Positions 14,374-21,721 of a stretch of DNA of 29,841 nt are shown here, in pieces. The stretch is from UBA11710 sp049287025 (lineage in GTDB: Bacteria; Patescibacteriota; Patescibacteriia; Magasanikbacterales; UBA922), in assembly GCA_049287025.1 (NCBI GenBank), contig JBAQFA010000010.1, positions 1-29,841 on the forward strand, written 5' to 3'. A program made the translations under genes and the position numbers. Every line of letters starts with the position of its first letter. The stretch's first letter is position 1. The notes under the pieces were generated by a model, which worked only from the letters and a program-made list of their open reading frames with translations, did not search any database and was not told where the DNA came from.

Positions 14374-15062
14374 ATATGATTATTTTTTTTATCAGCAATA
14401 ATTTGACCGTCTTTTATTTCAATTGTACGATTGGCAAAAGCGGCCACCCCTTTATCATGAGTAATTAAAATTATAGTATGACCTTCTTTACGATTGATAT
14501 CACCAAAAGTTTGCAAGACTATTTGTCCAGTTTTGGAATCAAGATTACCAGTTGGTTCATCGGCCAAAATAATATGTGGCTCATTGACCAGTGCACGAGC
14601 AATCGCCACTCTCTGCATCTGACCACCAGACAATTGATTGGATAAATGTTGCCAACGATCTTCTTCTAGTCCTACAGCCTTAAGGGCTTTTTCGGCTTTT
14701 TTTAGACGCTCTTCTTTTTTGGTATTACGATCATAAATAAAAGGCAACATAACATTACGCAATACAGTCGCGCGAGGCAATAAATTGAAAGATTGAAAAA
14801 CAAAACCGATTTCTTGAGAACGAATTTGAGCCAATTCTTCATCTGACAAAGTTGAAACATCTTTATCATTCAAAAAATATTTACCAATAGTCGGTCGGTC
14901 CAATGCGCCTAATATGTGCATCAAAGTGGATTTGCCTGAACCGGATGGGCCAATAATAGCCACAAATTCTCCTTTATCAATATTAAAATTAATATCTTTG
15001 AGAACGGTCAAAGCATTATCACCAGTTTGGTAAGTTTTACTAATATTTTCACATTTGAGCAT
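14370..15062 (-). CDS. ABC transporter ATPase (LolD/MacB-type)
   Basis: This 230-residue ATP-binding subunit has Walker A GPSGSGKST (39-47), Q-loop VFQSFNLLPR, signature LSGGQMQRVAIARAL, Walker B ILADEPTGNLD and the H-loop ITHD. The LolD/MacB/FtsE class powers the neighbouring MacB-type permease. It ends in TGA overlapping the permease ATG, which shows that TGA is a stop codon in this genome. It starts 4 bp after the MacA-like gene ends. Confidence 0.95.
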   Translation of the reverse strand: MLKCENISKTYQTGDNALTVLKDINFNIDKGEFVAIIGPSGSGKSTLMHILGALDRPTIGKYFLNDKDVSTLSDEELAQIRSQEIGFVFQSFNLLPRATVLRNVMLPFIYDRNTKKEERLKKAEKALKAVGLEEDRWQHLSNQLSGGQMQRVAIARALVNEPHIILADEPTGNLDSKTGQIVLQTFGDINRKEGHTIILITHDKGVAAFANRTIEIKDGQIIADKKNNHI

Positions 15063-15066
15063 AATT

Positions 15067-16956
15067 TTATCTTAGAGCTCGGAAAGCTTCACCTCCACCC
15101 AAACCACCAGTTACACGCGAATTGGCTGGACTATTAGCCGTTGTACCAGCACTAGTGGCCGAAGTATTAATAGTCTGAGTAATAACATCTTCACCTTCAT
15201 TTAAACCACCCACAATTTCTGTCATAATATCATTACTTCCTTCCACTTGAACATTTTTTTTCTCTGGCACATTATTAACCAAAATTTCCACATAACTCGC
15301 CCCGGCTTGAGTTTTGACGGCACTCATTGGCACCATTAAAACATCTGGTTTACTATCAATAATAATACTCGCACTCACACTCATACCGGGTTTTATTCTT
15401 TCATCCTGAATATCAAAAGCAATTTTCACACTATAACTAACTACTCCCTGACTAACCGTACCTAAAGTATCCACCTCGGCCACCTCGCCAGTGATAGTTA
15501 GATCTTCCACCGCATCAAAAGTTAAATTAACTTTTTGACCAACTTTTACTTTGGCAATATCAATTTCATTGAGAGTAATGGTAGCAATTTTTTGTTTGGT
15601 GATAAGAGAACAAACTGTAGTATTGGCACTAATTTCATCACCCCGACTAATAGCCGTACTTACTATTACACCAGCAAATGGCGCGCGTACACTTCTATCA
15701 GCCAAACTTTGTTGGGCTGACAACAAATCGTTTTTCTTTTGTTCCACAGCCAAGCGCTGATCTTCTATATCCAATTCAGTCGCGCCTTTTTTTAAATCTT
15801 CCAATTTTAATTCTTGTTCATTAATACTTCTTTCCGCTTGGGCAATATTTAATGGGTTATTCAATTTCATTTGTTGTAGACTACGCTCTACATTCAAAAT
15901 ACTGTCTTTATCATCCTGGATCGTTCGCTCGGCACTTAACAAACTGGATAAATGACTATTAACTTTTGAAGTATAGGAATTAAGATCTGATTGAAAACTT
16001 GTCACACCACTCCACACGGATAATTCTTGGGTGGTACGGTAATCTACCCAAAAATCCAATAAATTAGATTCATCTTTTACCACATCAGCTGTTTTTCTCA
16101 CTGTCTCTATGGTTTGAGATAACAAATTTTCTATTAAATCTTTTTCTGAATAACGATTGGAATTTTTATAAATAGTAAAATTATCATCAAACGATTTTTT
16201 TGTCGTTGTGTGGGAATCCTTAGTATTATTCAACATACTTTCAAACTGATCTCTCTCACTCCAATTATCCGAAAGAAAACTATTCAACAAATCATAATCA
16301 TTTGAATCATCCGAATTTAGAGATGGCTCACTCTTACTCAGACTATTATCATACAAAATATTGTATATACCACTAAAAACATCAGGCAAATCTAAAAAAG
16401 TATTAGTAATAGTATTATAAGCGTCTTCATAAGCTTTATTTAGATTATCTTCGGCTTTTTTCTTGCTTTCCAATGTCTGGTCATAACTAATTTGCTGATC
16501 CAATTTTGTACTAGCCAAATCTTCCTTGGCTTTTTTCAAACTATTTTCTGCTTGAACTATAGTAGTCTGAGAAGGTGGAGTGATTAATTCTTTTAAAGAC
16601 AACTCGGCCAAATCAAGACTGGTCTTGGCTTGGTTAACATTCAAAATTGCCTCTCGACTATCTATCTGGGCTAACAAATCACCTTCTTTAACTTCTTGAC
16701 TATTCTTTATATTAAACACTGTCACTGTACCAGCTGTTTTTGATTTTATATCTACTTGATTATCAGCGGCCACTTGCCCGGTGCCACTAATAGAATTAAC
16801 CAGAGTACCTTTTTCTACTTTGGCTGTTTTGTAACTAACAGTATCTGCCGTTGTAAAAAATTTTTGCCAACCCCAATAGCCACCACCAACCAAAACAATA
16901 ATGGCGATTGCTAAATAAAATTTATGTTTTAATAGCTTCTGTAAAATTTTTAACAT
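15067..16956 (-). CDS. MacA/HlyD-like membrane-fusion protein with extended coiled coil
   Basis: This 629-residue subunit of a tripartite-like efflux system is well above the usual 370-420. It has an N-terminal membrane anchor (about 10-30, HKFYLAIAIIVLVGGGYWGW), a first lipoyl/biotinyl half (VNSISGTGQVAADNQVDIKSK), a very long helical hairpin (about 110-400), a second lipoyl half (RSVRAPFAGVIVSTAISRGDEI), a beta-barrel domain (GQKVNLTFDAVEDLTITGEV), a membrane-proximal domain and a Gly/Ser/Ala-rich tail. The extra length is a charged helical insert in the hairpin (about 185-350, with NDYDLLNSFLSDNW). It feeds the MacB-type ATPase and permease encoded directly downstream. Monoderm-like CPR cells have no outer-membrane partner, so a bridging role is unclear. 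Confidence 0.88.
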   Translation of the reverse strand: MLKILQKLLKHKFYLAIAIIVLVGGGYWGWQKFFTTADTVSYKTAKVEKGTLVNSISGTGQVAADNQVDIKSKTAGTVTVFNIKNSQEVKEGDLLAQIDSREAILNVNQAKTSLDLAELSLKELITPPSQTTIVQAENSLKKAKEDLASTKLDQQISYDQTLESKKKAEDNLNKAYEDAYNTITNTFLDLPDVFSGIYNILYDNSLSKSEPSLNSDDSNDYDLLNSFLSDNWSERDQFESMLNNTKDSHTTTKKSFDDNFTIYKNSNRYSEKDLIENLLSQTIETVRKTADVVKDESNLLDFWVDYRTTQELSVWSGVTSFQSDLNSYTSKVNSHLSSLLSAERTIQDDKDSILNVERSLQQMKLNNPLNIAQAERSINEQELKLEDLKKGATELDIEDQRLAVEQKKNDLLSAQQSLADRSVRAPFAGVIVSTAISRGDEISANTTVCSLITKQKIATITLNEIDIAKVKVGQKVNLTFDAVEDLTITGEVAEVDTLGTVSQGVVSYSVKIAFDIQDERIKPGMSVSASIIIDSKPDVLMVPMSAVKTQAGASYVEILVNNVPEKKNVQVEGSNDIMTEIVGGLNEGEDVITQTINTSATSAGTTANSPANSRVTGGLGGGEAFRALR

Positions 16957-16971
16957 AAAATAATTAATAAA

Positions 16972-17000
16972 TACTTAATCTTAAAAAATTTAACTGTCAG
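16972..17000 (-). promoter_or_regulatory. Possible promoter of the MacAB-ECF unit
   Basis: CTGACA, 17 bp, then TAAGTA(T) on the minus strand, about 20 bp before the MacA-like ATG. The -35 is good but the -10 is poor, so an ECF or activator-driven start is also possible. Confidence 0.35.
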
Positions 17001-17014
17001 ATACCACTTGGTAT
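17001..17014. promoter_or_regulatory. Inverted repeat between the macA-like gene and rlmH
   Basis: ATACCA-CT-TGGTAT, two perfect 6-bp arms, overlaps an extended -10 (TGGTATAAT, 17009-17017) on the rlmH strand and abuts the -35 of the minus-strand promoter. It is a candidate operator for the divergent pair. No regulator is identified. Confidence 0.35.
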
Positions 17015-17055
17015 AATCAAAGTAATACGTAAATTATGGGCTTTTTCTTTCAAAA

Positions 17056-17084
17056 TTGACAATTTGGCCAATAAATCATAGAAT
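17056..17084 (+). promoter_or_regulatory. Consensus promoter of rlmH (near-leaderless)
   Basis: TTGACA, exactly 17 bp, then TAGAAT. The expected start is near 17091, two to three bases before the ATG at 17094, so the transcript would be essentially leaderless. A second weaker extended -10 lies at 17009-17017. Confidence 0.7.
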
Positions 17085-17093
17085 ATCTAGACT

Positions 17094-17570
17094 ATGATCA
17101 ATATAACCATACTAACACTTGGCAGTCTAAAAGAAAAGTATTGGATTGAGGCTGAAGCTGAATATCTCAAGCGTCTTTCTCCCTACGCCAAAGTGGAAAT
17201 TAAAGAATTGAAAGAAGAATCTTTTACTGACAAAAATAATATTGAGGTCATAAAAGAAAAAGAAGCCCAAAAATTAAAAAATATCCTAGAAAAAAAGGAT
17301 ACTTACATTATCGCTTTGGATAGTCGAGGCAAACAATTAACTTCAACCGAACTTGCCAAACATTTTACTGAACTTTTTAACAATCAGATTTCTAATATCA
17401 CCTTTGTAATTGGTGGCCCTTTGGGATTGGATGATTCTATTCTTGAACTAGCTGATTTCAAACTTTCTCTGTCAAATTTAACCTTCACTCATCAAATGGT
17501 ACGAACGATTTTATTGGAACAAATTTATCGCAGTATGATGATTTTGAATAATCGAAGTTACCATTACTAA
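17094..17570 (+). CDS. rlmH: 23S rRNA (pseudouridine1915-N3)-methyltransferase RlmH
   Basis: This SPOUT-fold enzyme uses SAM to methylate the pseudouridine in helix 69 of 23S rRNA. It is 158 residues, the normal size. It shows the family start (INITILTLGSLKEKYW), the LDSRGKQLTSTELA segment, the SAM-knot glycine motif FVIGGPLGLDD and the C-terminal signature TFTHQMVRTILLEQIYRSMMI...RSYHY. All the expected blocks are present, so the enzyme is probably active. It is the only plus-strand gene between two large minus-strand blocks and is monocistronic. Confidence 0.96.
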   Translation: MINITILTLGSLKEKYWIEAEAEYLKRLSPYAKVEIKELKEESFTDKNNIEVIKEKEAQKLKNILEKKDTYIIALDSRGKQLTSTELAKHFTELFNNQISNITFVIGGPLGLDDSILELADFKLSLSNLTFTHQMVRTILLEQIYRSMMILNNRSYHY

Positions 17571-17649
17571 TAAAATAGAGATAAATTGAGATAGGCTCGC
17601 TTCGCTCGCGAGATAATAATATTTTTTATCTCTATTTATCTCTATTTTA
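17571..17649. repeat. Long inverted repeat between converging rlmH and smr genes
   Basis: Two 23-bp arms (17571-17593 and 17627-17649, one mismatch) are each made of TAGAGATAAAT-type units. They enclose a GC-rich GCTCGCTTCGCTCGCGAG core (about 17595-17612). The right arm overlaps the end of the Smr gene. It lies where two genes converge, so it may also stop transcription both ways. The arm words match the copA leader repeat at 8619-8688. Confidence 0.8.
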
Positions 17650-17902
17650 TTATCACACAACTTCCCCCATCCTCCACCACATCCTCCACCATCGGATGTT
17701 TTTTTAAATAAGCTAAAACTTCTTCTCGCAATTTGCCTGTACCACCACCATAAATCACTCGGCACATTTGTTTGTCTTTATTAACAAATAAAAAAAGCTC
17801 TAGTTTTTCCAAAGCTTCGGCTGGATAAAATCCGTGCAAATCTAATTCTGGCATTTTTGCCCCAAGACTGGCAGCAAATATTTTGGCTTGTTTGTTATTC
17901 AT
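17642..17902 (-). CDS. Stand-alone Smr-domain protein
   Basis: This 86-residue protein is almost entirely an Smr (small MutS-related) domain. It has LDLHG (residues 20-24) at the start of the fold, the central YGGGTGKLREEV loop (51-62) and the final beta strand SCVIIK. Smr domains are nucleases that nick DNA or cleave RNA, including mRNA on stalled or collided ribosomes. The usual H-G-x-G-x-G loop here reads YGGGTG, so its first His is replaced by Tyr. The ATG at 17902 is one base from the stop of the gene upstream, so the two are a unit. Confidence 0.85.
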   Translation of the reverse strand: MNNKQAKIFAASLGAKMPELDLHGFYPAEALEKLELFLFVNKDKQMCRVIYGGGTGKLREEVLAYLKKHPMVEDVVEDGGSCVIIK

Positions 17903-17903
17903 G

Positions 17904-18902
17904 TTATTTATATCTTTTAGTTAATTCTTTGAACGGAAAAGCCGCCAAATGCAAATCTGCACATTCCAAAGCAAATATTTCTACACCCTTCAATTTAGAA
18001 TTACCAACCATTTCTCTTGCTTCATCCACGTGTTTCAAAGGTACACCAATCGCTCGTATAGAAAATGGTTCAACTTTTTGATCTGTCCTAACTTCATGAG
18101 ATTCGGCATGGGGCATATCAATTTCTTTAATATCTCCTGCATCAACACACAAAACCGCACCCCAATTGTGAAAAATATCAGTATGACATCTTAAAATTTC
18201 ATCTACTGGTGTACGCGGTAATAGATTACTATTTAAACTAGATACCCAATCGTATAATAAATTACTACTGCCATCTTTCCTCTTTTTTTTCATTTCTTTA
18301 ATTGACCCCCAGTCCACTCTTTTCCTCAACAAAGCAATCTTACTAATTTCATCCTTAACTATATCAGCCATAGTAAAATTAAACCAATCAATGGGATCTC
18401 CTAGTTGCCATTCCAAACAATTCTCTGGATCCATATATTTATCAGCATACCACTTGGCATAAAAATAATTGGCTGCTAAAGATACAGTCTCGACATCTTT
18501 TGTTGGTAACCACAAATCGTGATGCGGCACTAAACCATTTTGTAAGACATTGTCCAAAACTGAAACAACTTTTCTGTGGCTAATTTTTTCTCCACCTTTT
18601 CCATATTTCTCACCTTCATATTTTAACAATCCTGTACCATGAAAAAACAAATCACTTTTTAGCCCCATATCAGCATCACCAAAAAGCTTTGTTAATAATT
18701 CTTTCTGCTCCACATAGGCATCAGACACTTCTGCTGATGGTAAACCTTGTTCTTTCATAAAATCAACAACTTTCCCTTCTAATAAATCTGGATTCCTAAC
18801 CTTATTAGCCTCTTTCATGTAATCAATTTTTTGTCTTAAAAAACTAGGACTAGGAGACCATCTGTCCATTTCTTCAATCCAGTTGTTGACTATTTCTGAC
18901 AT
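17904..18902 (-). CDS. Hypothetical protein with possible ADP-ribosyltransferase-like fold
   Basis: This 332-residue protein has no signal peptide or membrane helix. I cannot assign a family firmly. Residues 85-160 carry a run of short motifs typical of ART-fold proteins: FFHGTG (87-91), a VLDNVLQNGLVPHHD helix-turn (115-129), VSLAANYFYAKWYADKY (140-156), and a possible later acidic site. H-G-T, then 'LxxxLxxGL', then a Ser/Ala strand is how the NAD pocket starts in many ART toxins and RNA phosphotransferases. The N-terminal 80 residues are helical. It is cotranscribed with the Smr gene (one base apart). A toxin, RNA-repair or RNA-modifying role is inference only. Confidence 0.6.
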   Translation of the reverse strand: MSEIVNNWIEEMDRWSPSPSFLRQKIDYMKEANKVRNPDLLEGKVVDFMKEQGLPSAEVSDAYVEQKELLTKLFGDADMGLKSDLFFHGTGLLKYEGEKYGKGGEKISHRKVVSVLDNVLQNGLVPHHDLWLPTKDVETVSLAANYFYAKWYADKYMDPENCLEWQLGDPIDWFNFTMADIVKDEISKIALLRKRVDWGSIKEMKKKRKDGSSNLLYDWVSSLNSNLLPRTPVDEILRCHTDIFHNWGAVLCVDAGDIKEIDMPHAESHEVRTDQKVEPFSIRAIGVPLKHVDEAREMVGNSKLKGVEIFALECADLHLAAFPFKELTKRYK

Positions 18903-18920
18903 ATAAATAATATTACTTAT

Positions 18921-18949
18921 ATTTTACCTGTTTTTGTTTTTTTAGTCCA
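18921..18949 (-). promoter_or_regulatory. Probable promoter of the ART-like/Smr unit
   Basis: TGGACT, 17 bp, then TAAAAT on the minus strand. The expected start is near 18914, about 12 nt before the ATG at 18902. The -35 matches consensus at four of six bases. Confidence 0.45.
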
Positions 18950-18954
18950 GAAAA

Positions 18955-18981
18955 CAAAAAATACCCAAAAAGAGTATTTTA
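18955..18981 (-). terminator. Intrinsic terminator downstream of tRNA-Leu
   Basis: On the minus strand a 7-bp stem (AAAATAC / GTATTTT) with a 9-nt loop is followed by T residues, about 30 nt past the tRNA 3' end. It separates the tRNA transcript from the ART-like/Smr unit. Confidence 0.65.
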
Positions 18982-18982
18982 T

Positions 18983-19009
18983 CCTCCGTAGCCCAAAGGG
19001 CGAAGGGGG
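18983..19009. repeat. CCGTAGC...GCGAAGG palindromic element, copy A
   Basis: A hairpin with GCCC-AAA-GGGC at its tip and CCTCC/GGGGG outer pairing starts 3 nt from the tRNA-Leu 3' end. It shares the flanking words TCCGTAGC and GCGAAGG with the element at 19138-19164. Confidence 0.75.
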
Positions 19010-19011
19010 AG

Positions 19012-19093
19012 TGCCGACGGAGAGACTCGAACTCTCAATCCTTGCGGAACCTGCTCCTAAGGCAGGCGTGTCTACCAATTTCACCACGTCGGC
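19012..19093 (-). tRNA. tRNA-Leu (anticodon UAG)
   Basis: Minus strand, 82 nt. A 7-bp acceptor stem GCCGACG/CGTCGGC is followed by discriminator A. The D arm contains TTGGTAG. The anticodon stem CCTGC/GCAGG closes a CTTAGGA loop, giving anticodon TAG (reads CUA). The long variable arm TTCCGCAAGGAT is typical of Leu tRNAs, and the T arm is GAGAG-TTCGAGT-CTCTC. CCA is not encoded. A consensus promoter lies upstream. Confidence 0.96.
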
Positions 19094-19112
19094 TTATTTT
19101 TTTTAAAAAGTA

Positions 19113-19179
19113 CAGGCGTGTCTACCAATGTAATTTACCCGTCCGTAGCTTTAGCGAAGGCGGGCCACGTCGGCTTATT
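19113..19179 (-). pseudogene. Partial duplicate of the tRNA-Leu 5' half, split by a palindrome
   Basis: Two segments exactly repeat the tRNA-Leu 5' half. Positions 19165-19179 copy the 5' acceptor strand with its upstream flank (19084-19098). Positions 19113-19129 copy the D-arm to anticodon-stem part (19063-19079). In the real tRNA they are separated by 4 nt; here they are separated by 35 nt containing a palindromic element. No 3' half exists, so it cannot make a tRNA. It lies between the promoter and the real tRNA and should be cotranscribed. Confidence 0.9.
19138..19164. repeat. CCGTAGC...GCGAAGG palindromic element, copy B
   Basis: A 27-bp element with outer CCCG/CGGG arms and an inner GCT-TT-AGC hairpin. 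It sits inside the broken tRNA-Leu copy and is related to the element at 18983-19009 on the other side of the tRNA. Confidence 0.8.
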
Positions 19180-19190
19180 AAATTGGACAT

Positions 19191-19219
19191 ATTAAACCAT
19201 ACAAAAACCAATTTGTCAA
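19191..19219 (-). promoter_or_regulatory. Promoter of tRNA-Leu
   Basis: TTGACA, exactly 17 bp ending in an extended TGG, then TTTAAT on the minus strand. The expected start is near 19184, so the precursor carries the broken 5' half before the real tRNA. Confidence 0.8.
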
Positions 19220-19221
19220 TG

Positions 19222-19289
19222 CAAATCATGATACATGATACAGATAACATGAAACAACCAATTACCAAAATTCACTGCCTCATGTACCA
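19222..19289. repeat. Degenerate short repeats in the tRNA-pnp gap
   Basis: This AT-rich spacer holds imperfect copies of an ATGATACATG-like unit (CATGATACATGATACAG, then AACATG, then CATGTACCATG). No ORF, RNA gene or other promoter is seen in it. Together with the promoter, tRNA, palindromes and terminators it makes up the 461-bp stretch without a protein gene at 18903-19363. Confidence 0.45.
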
Positions 19290-19324
19290 TGAAAAAAGAC
19301 GCCAGTAAACTGAGCGTCTTTTTT
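19290..19324 (-). terminator. Intrinsic terminator of pnp
   Basis: An 11-bp symmetric stem, AAAAAAGACGC / GCGTCTTTTTT, with an 11-nt loop, 40 bp past the pnp stop. It has T-tracts on both strands, so it could also insulate in the other direction. Confidence 0.85.
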
Positions 19325-19363
19325 GAATATCTTATGTCCTATGTCTTAGGTCTTACGTCTGGA

Positions 19364-21610
19364 TTATTTATCACGACGGAAAAAACCTTTCTTAGCTGGA
19401 GCGCCACCAGCATTACCGCCAAAATTTCCTCTGTCCATTGGTGGTCTGTCTGTCATACCTTCTGGTCTTGGCAATAGTCCTTTGATAGTTAGATTCACTC
19501 TACCAAGATTATCAATTTCTTTTACTTTTACTTTGGCTGTATCACCAATTTTCAAAACATCACTTGGCCGACCCACTCTGTTCCAAGAAATTTCTGACAC
19601 ATGGACCAAACCATCTTTACCTGGCAAAATATTTACAAACGCACCAAAATCTTCTAGACGAACGACTTTACCTTCATAAATTTCGCCTGGTTCAATTTCT
19701 TTGGTTAGATCCAATACCATCTTAATCGCTTTTTGCATACCTTCGGAATCAACTGAGGTAATAAGAACGCGACCATCTTGTTCAATATCAATATCCACAC
19801 CAGTTTCTTCAATAATCTTTTTGATTGTCTTACCACCAGGTCCAATAACATCACCAATTTTTTCTGGATCAATTTTGATTGTTTCAATTCTTGGCGCATA
19901 AGGTGATAATTCTTTTCTTGGTTCAGCAATCACACTAGCCATCACTCCCAAAATTTGCAAACGAGCTTCACGCGCTTGTTTCAAAGTTTGTTCTACTAAA
20001 TCCCAAGGTAAACCGTGAGTCTTAGTGTCCATTTGAATAGCCGTAATACCATCAATTGTCCCAGCAATTTTAAAGTCCATTCCTCCAGGACCATCTTCGA
20101 CATCTTGCAAATCAGTCAGGACTTTCCAATTTTTTACTGTACCATTATTTTCAGCAGCGTCTGATGCCAAACCCATCGCAATACCTGCGACTGGTTTCTT
20201 GATTGGTACACCAGCAGCCATAAGAGACAAAGTAGAACCGCAAGTAGAAGCCATAGAAGATGAGCCATTGGAGCTCATTACTTCTGACACGACACGAATC
20301 GCATAAGGAAAACTTTCTTCTTCTGGCAATACTGGGAACAAAGCCCGTTCGGCCAAAGCCCCGTGACCAATCGCCCGACGTCCTGGACCACGCATCATGC
20401 CGGTTTCACCATAAGAATATGGACCGTCATTATAATGATGCATATAGCGTTTCTTGCCTTCTTCTTCCATCGTGTCTAGAGTCTGCATATCACCAGGCGC
20501 GCCTAGAGTGACAACTGACAAAACATGAGTATCACCGCGTTGAAAAAAACCAGTACCATGTACCCGAGGCAACAAATCAATTTCGGCATGCAAATCACGA
20601 ATTTCAGTTAATTTTCTACCGTCTAATCTCTGATCATTGTCCAAGATCTTTTTTGTCACCACTTCGGATAATAAATATTTTACTTCTTTGAGACAAGGTT
20701 TTTGTTCATCAGGAGTAAATTCTTTTTCTGTTAAAATTTTGGCTAATTCTTTTTCCAATTTTTCAAACAACTCAATTCGTTCGGCTTTGGTAATTTTTTT
20801 GGAATTAAAAACCATTTCATCAGCCACGGTCTTTAAAAATTCTCGGCCAATATTTTTGGTTTCAACCACACGCTTCTTGGCGTCAACCGCTTCATCCAAA
20901 ATTTTCTCTACATCATCTTTGGCTTTGCCAATTTCTTTTTGAATCTTTGTAATCAATTCCAAAACTGGTTTCAATTGTTCCGAACCCCATTGCATGGCTT
21001 TGAGCATAGTTTGTTCATCTACTTCATTTGCACCCGCTTCTACCATAATTAATTTGTCTGGTGTACCAGCCACGACCAAATCTAATTTGCTAGTATCCAC
21101 TTTGTCAGCCGAAATATTCAAAACAAATTCATTGTTTTCATCCAAACCAATACGGGCCCCTGCAATTGGACCATCCCATGGCACATTTGAAATACAGATT
21201 GCACAGCTAGCTGCTACAAGTGAAGTAATGGCCGCATCATTTTCTCCATCAATTGATAAAGCAGTCAAAACTACTTGGACATCATTTCTTAAACGTTCAT
21301 CAAACAAAGGACGAATCGCTCTATCCACCATTCTCCCAGTCAAAATCGCTTCGTCTGATGGACGACCTTCGCGTTTTATAAATCGAGAACCTTTTATTTT
21401 CCCGGCAGCATACAACTTTTCTTCAAAGTCTACCATGAGAGGGAAATAATCAATATTATCCCGTTCACCTTTTGATTTAATCACAGTAGCTAGCATGACG
21501 GTATCGCCATATTGGACTGTACAAGAACCATGTGCTTGTGGTACAAATTTACCCACTTCAATTGTGAGCTTTCTTCCACCCCAATCGGTGGACCAATTTT
21601 TTATTTCCAT
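19364..21610 (-). CDS. pnp: Polyribonucleotide nucleotidyltransferase (PNPase)
   Basis: PNPase is a phosphorolytic 3'-5' exoribonuclease of mRNA decay that also adds tails. Its 748 residues show two RNase PH-like domains. The first starts at GRKLTIEVGKFVPQAHGS and includes FIKREGRPSD. The second has the phosphate-binding GSSSMASTCG and the active-site block GVPIKKPVAGIAMGL, with VEDGPGGMDFKIAGT. They are joined by an all-helical linker. The KH domain (GDVIGPGGKTIKKI) and S1 domain (GKVVRLEDFGAFVNILPGKDGLVHVSEIS) follow, and a Gly/Asn-rich basic tail ends the protein. All catalytic blocks are intact. It lies in the rpsO cluster, but 111 bp after the methyltransferase-like gene. The ATG at 21610 has no Shine-Dalgarno sequence next to it. 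Confidence 0.97.
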   Translation of the reverse strand: MEIKNWSTDWGGRKLTIEVGKFVPQAHGSCTVQYGDTVMLATVIKSKGERDNIDYFPLMVDFEEKLYAAGKIKGSRFIKREGRPSDEAILTGRMVDRAIRPLFDERLRNDVQVVLTALSIDGENDAAITSLVAASCAICISNVPWDGPIAGARIGLDENNEFVLNISADKVDTSKLDLVVAGTPDKLIMVEAGANEVDEQTMLKAMQWGSEQLKPVLELITKIQKEIGKAKDDVEKILDEAVDAKKRVVETKNIGREFLKTVADEMVFNSKKITKAERIELFEKLEKELAKILTEKEFTPDEQKPCLKEVKYLLSEVVTKKILDNDQRLDGRKLTEIRDLHAEIDLLPRVHGTGFFQRGDTHVLSVVTLGAPGDMQTLDTMEEEGKKRYMHHYNDGPYSYGETGMMRGPGRRAIGHGALAERALFPVLPEEESFPYAIRVVSEVMSSNGSSSMASTCGSTLSLMAAGVPIKKPVAGIAMGLASDAAENNGTVKNWKVLTDLQDVEDGPGGMDFKIAGTIDGITAIQMDTKTHGLPWDLVEQTLKQAREARLQILGVMASVIAEPRKELSPYAPRIETIKIDPEKIGDVIGPGGKTIKKIIEETGVDIDIEQDGRVLITSVDSEGMQKAIKMVLDLTKEIEPGEIYEGKVVRLEDFGAFVNILPGKDGLVHVSEISWNRVGRPSDVLKIGDTAKVKVKEIDNLGRVNLTIKGLLPRPEGMTDRPPMDRGNFGGNAGGAPAKKGFFRRDK

Positions 21611-21628
21611 ATATTTTTTGTGGAAGCT

Positions 21629-21647
21629 GATCTAGAAGAGGTAGATC
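21629..21647. promoter_or_regulatory. Possible leader hairpin of pnp
   Basis: GATCTA-7 nt-TAGATC forms a small stem-loop 19 bp before the pnp ATG within a 111-bp leader. In E. coli the pnp leader hairpin is processed by RNase III and PNPase for autocontrol. A similar role here is only a guess. Confidence 0.3.
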
Positions 21648-21721
21648 CCGACCCCATTTGTTTCAATGGATTGGGTTTGAATCTAATTTCCTCCAGACCA
21701 GTCTTCACTTAATAAATTAAT

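Noticed and set aside
19113..19179. A second functional tRNA-Leu
   Set aside because: Only the 5' half is present and it is split by a 35-nt insert; no T arm or 3' acceptor strand.
19482..21449. Several plus-strand ORFs of 60-150 residues opposite pnp
   Set aside because: Antisense to a well-conserved gene, with no motif or start signal of their own.
21678..21690. GGAGG-like ribosome-binding site in the pnp leader
   Set aside because: It is about 70 nt from the pnp ATG and no good start codon follows it at normal spacing.
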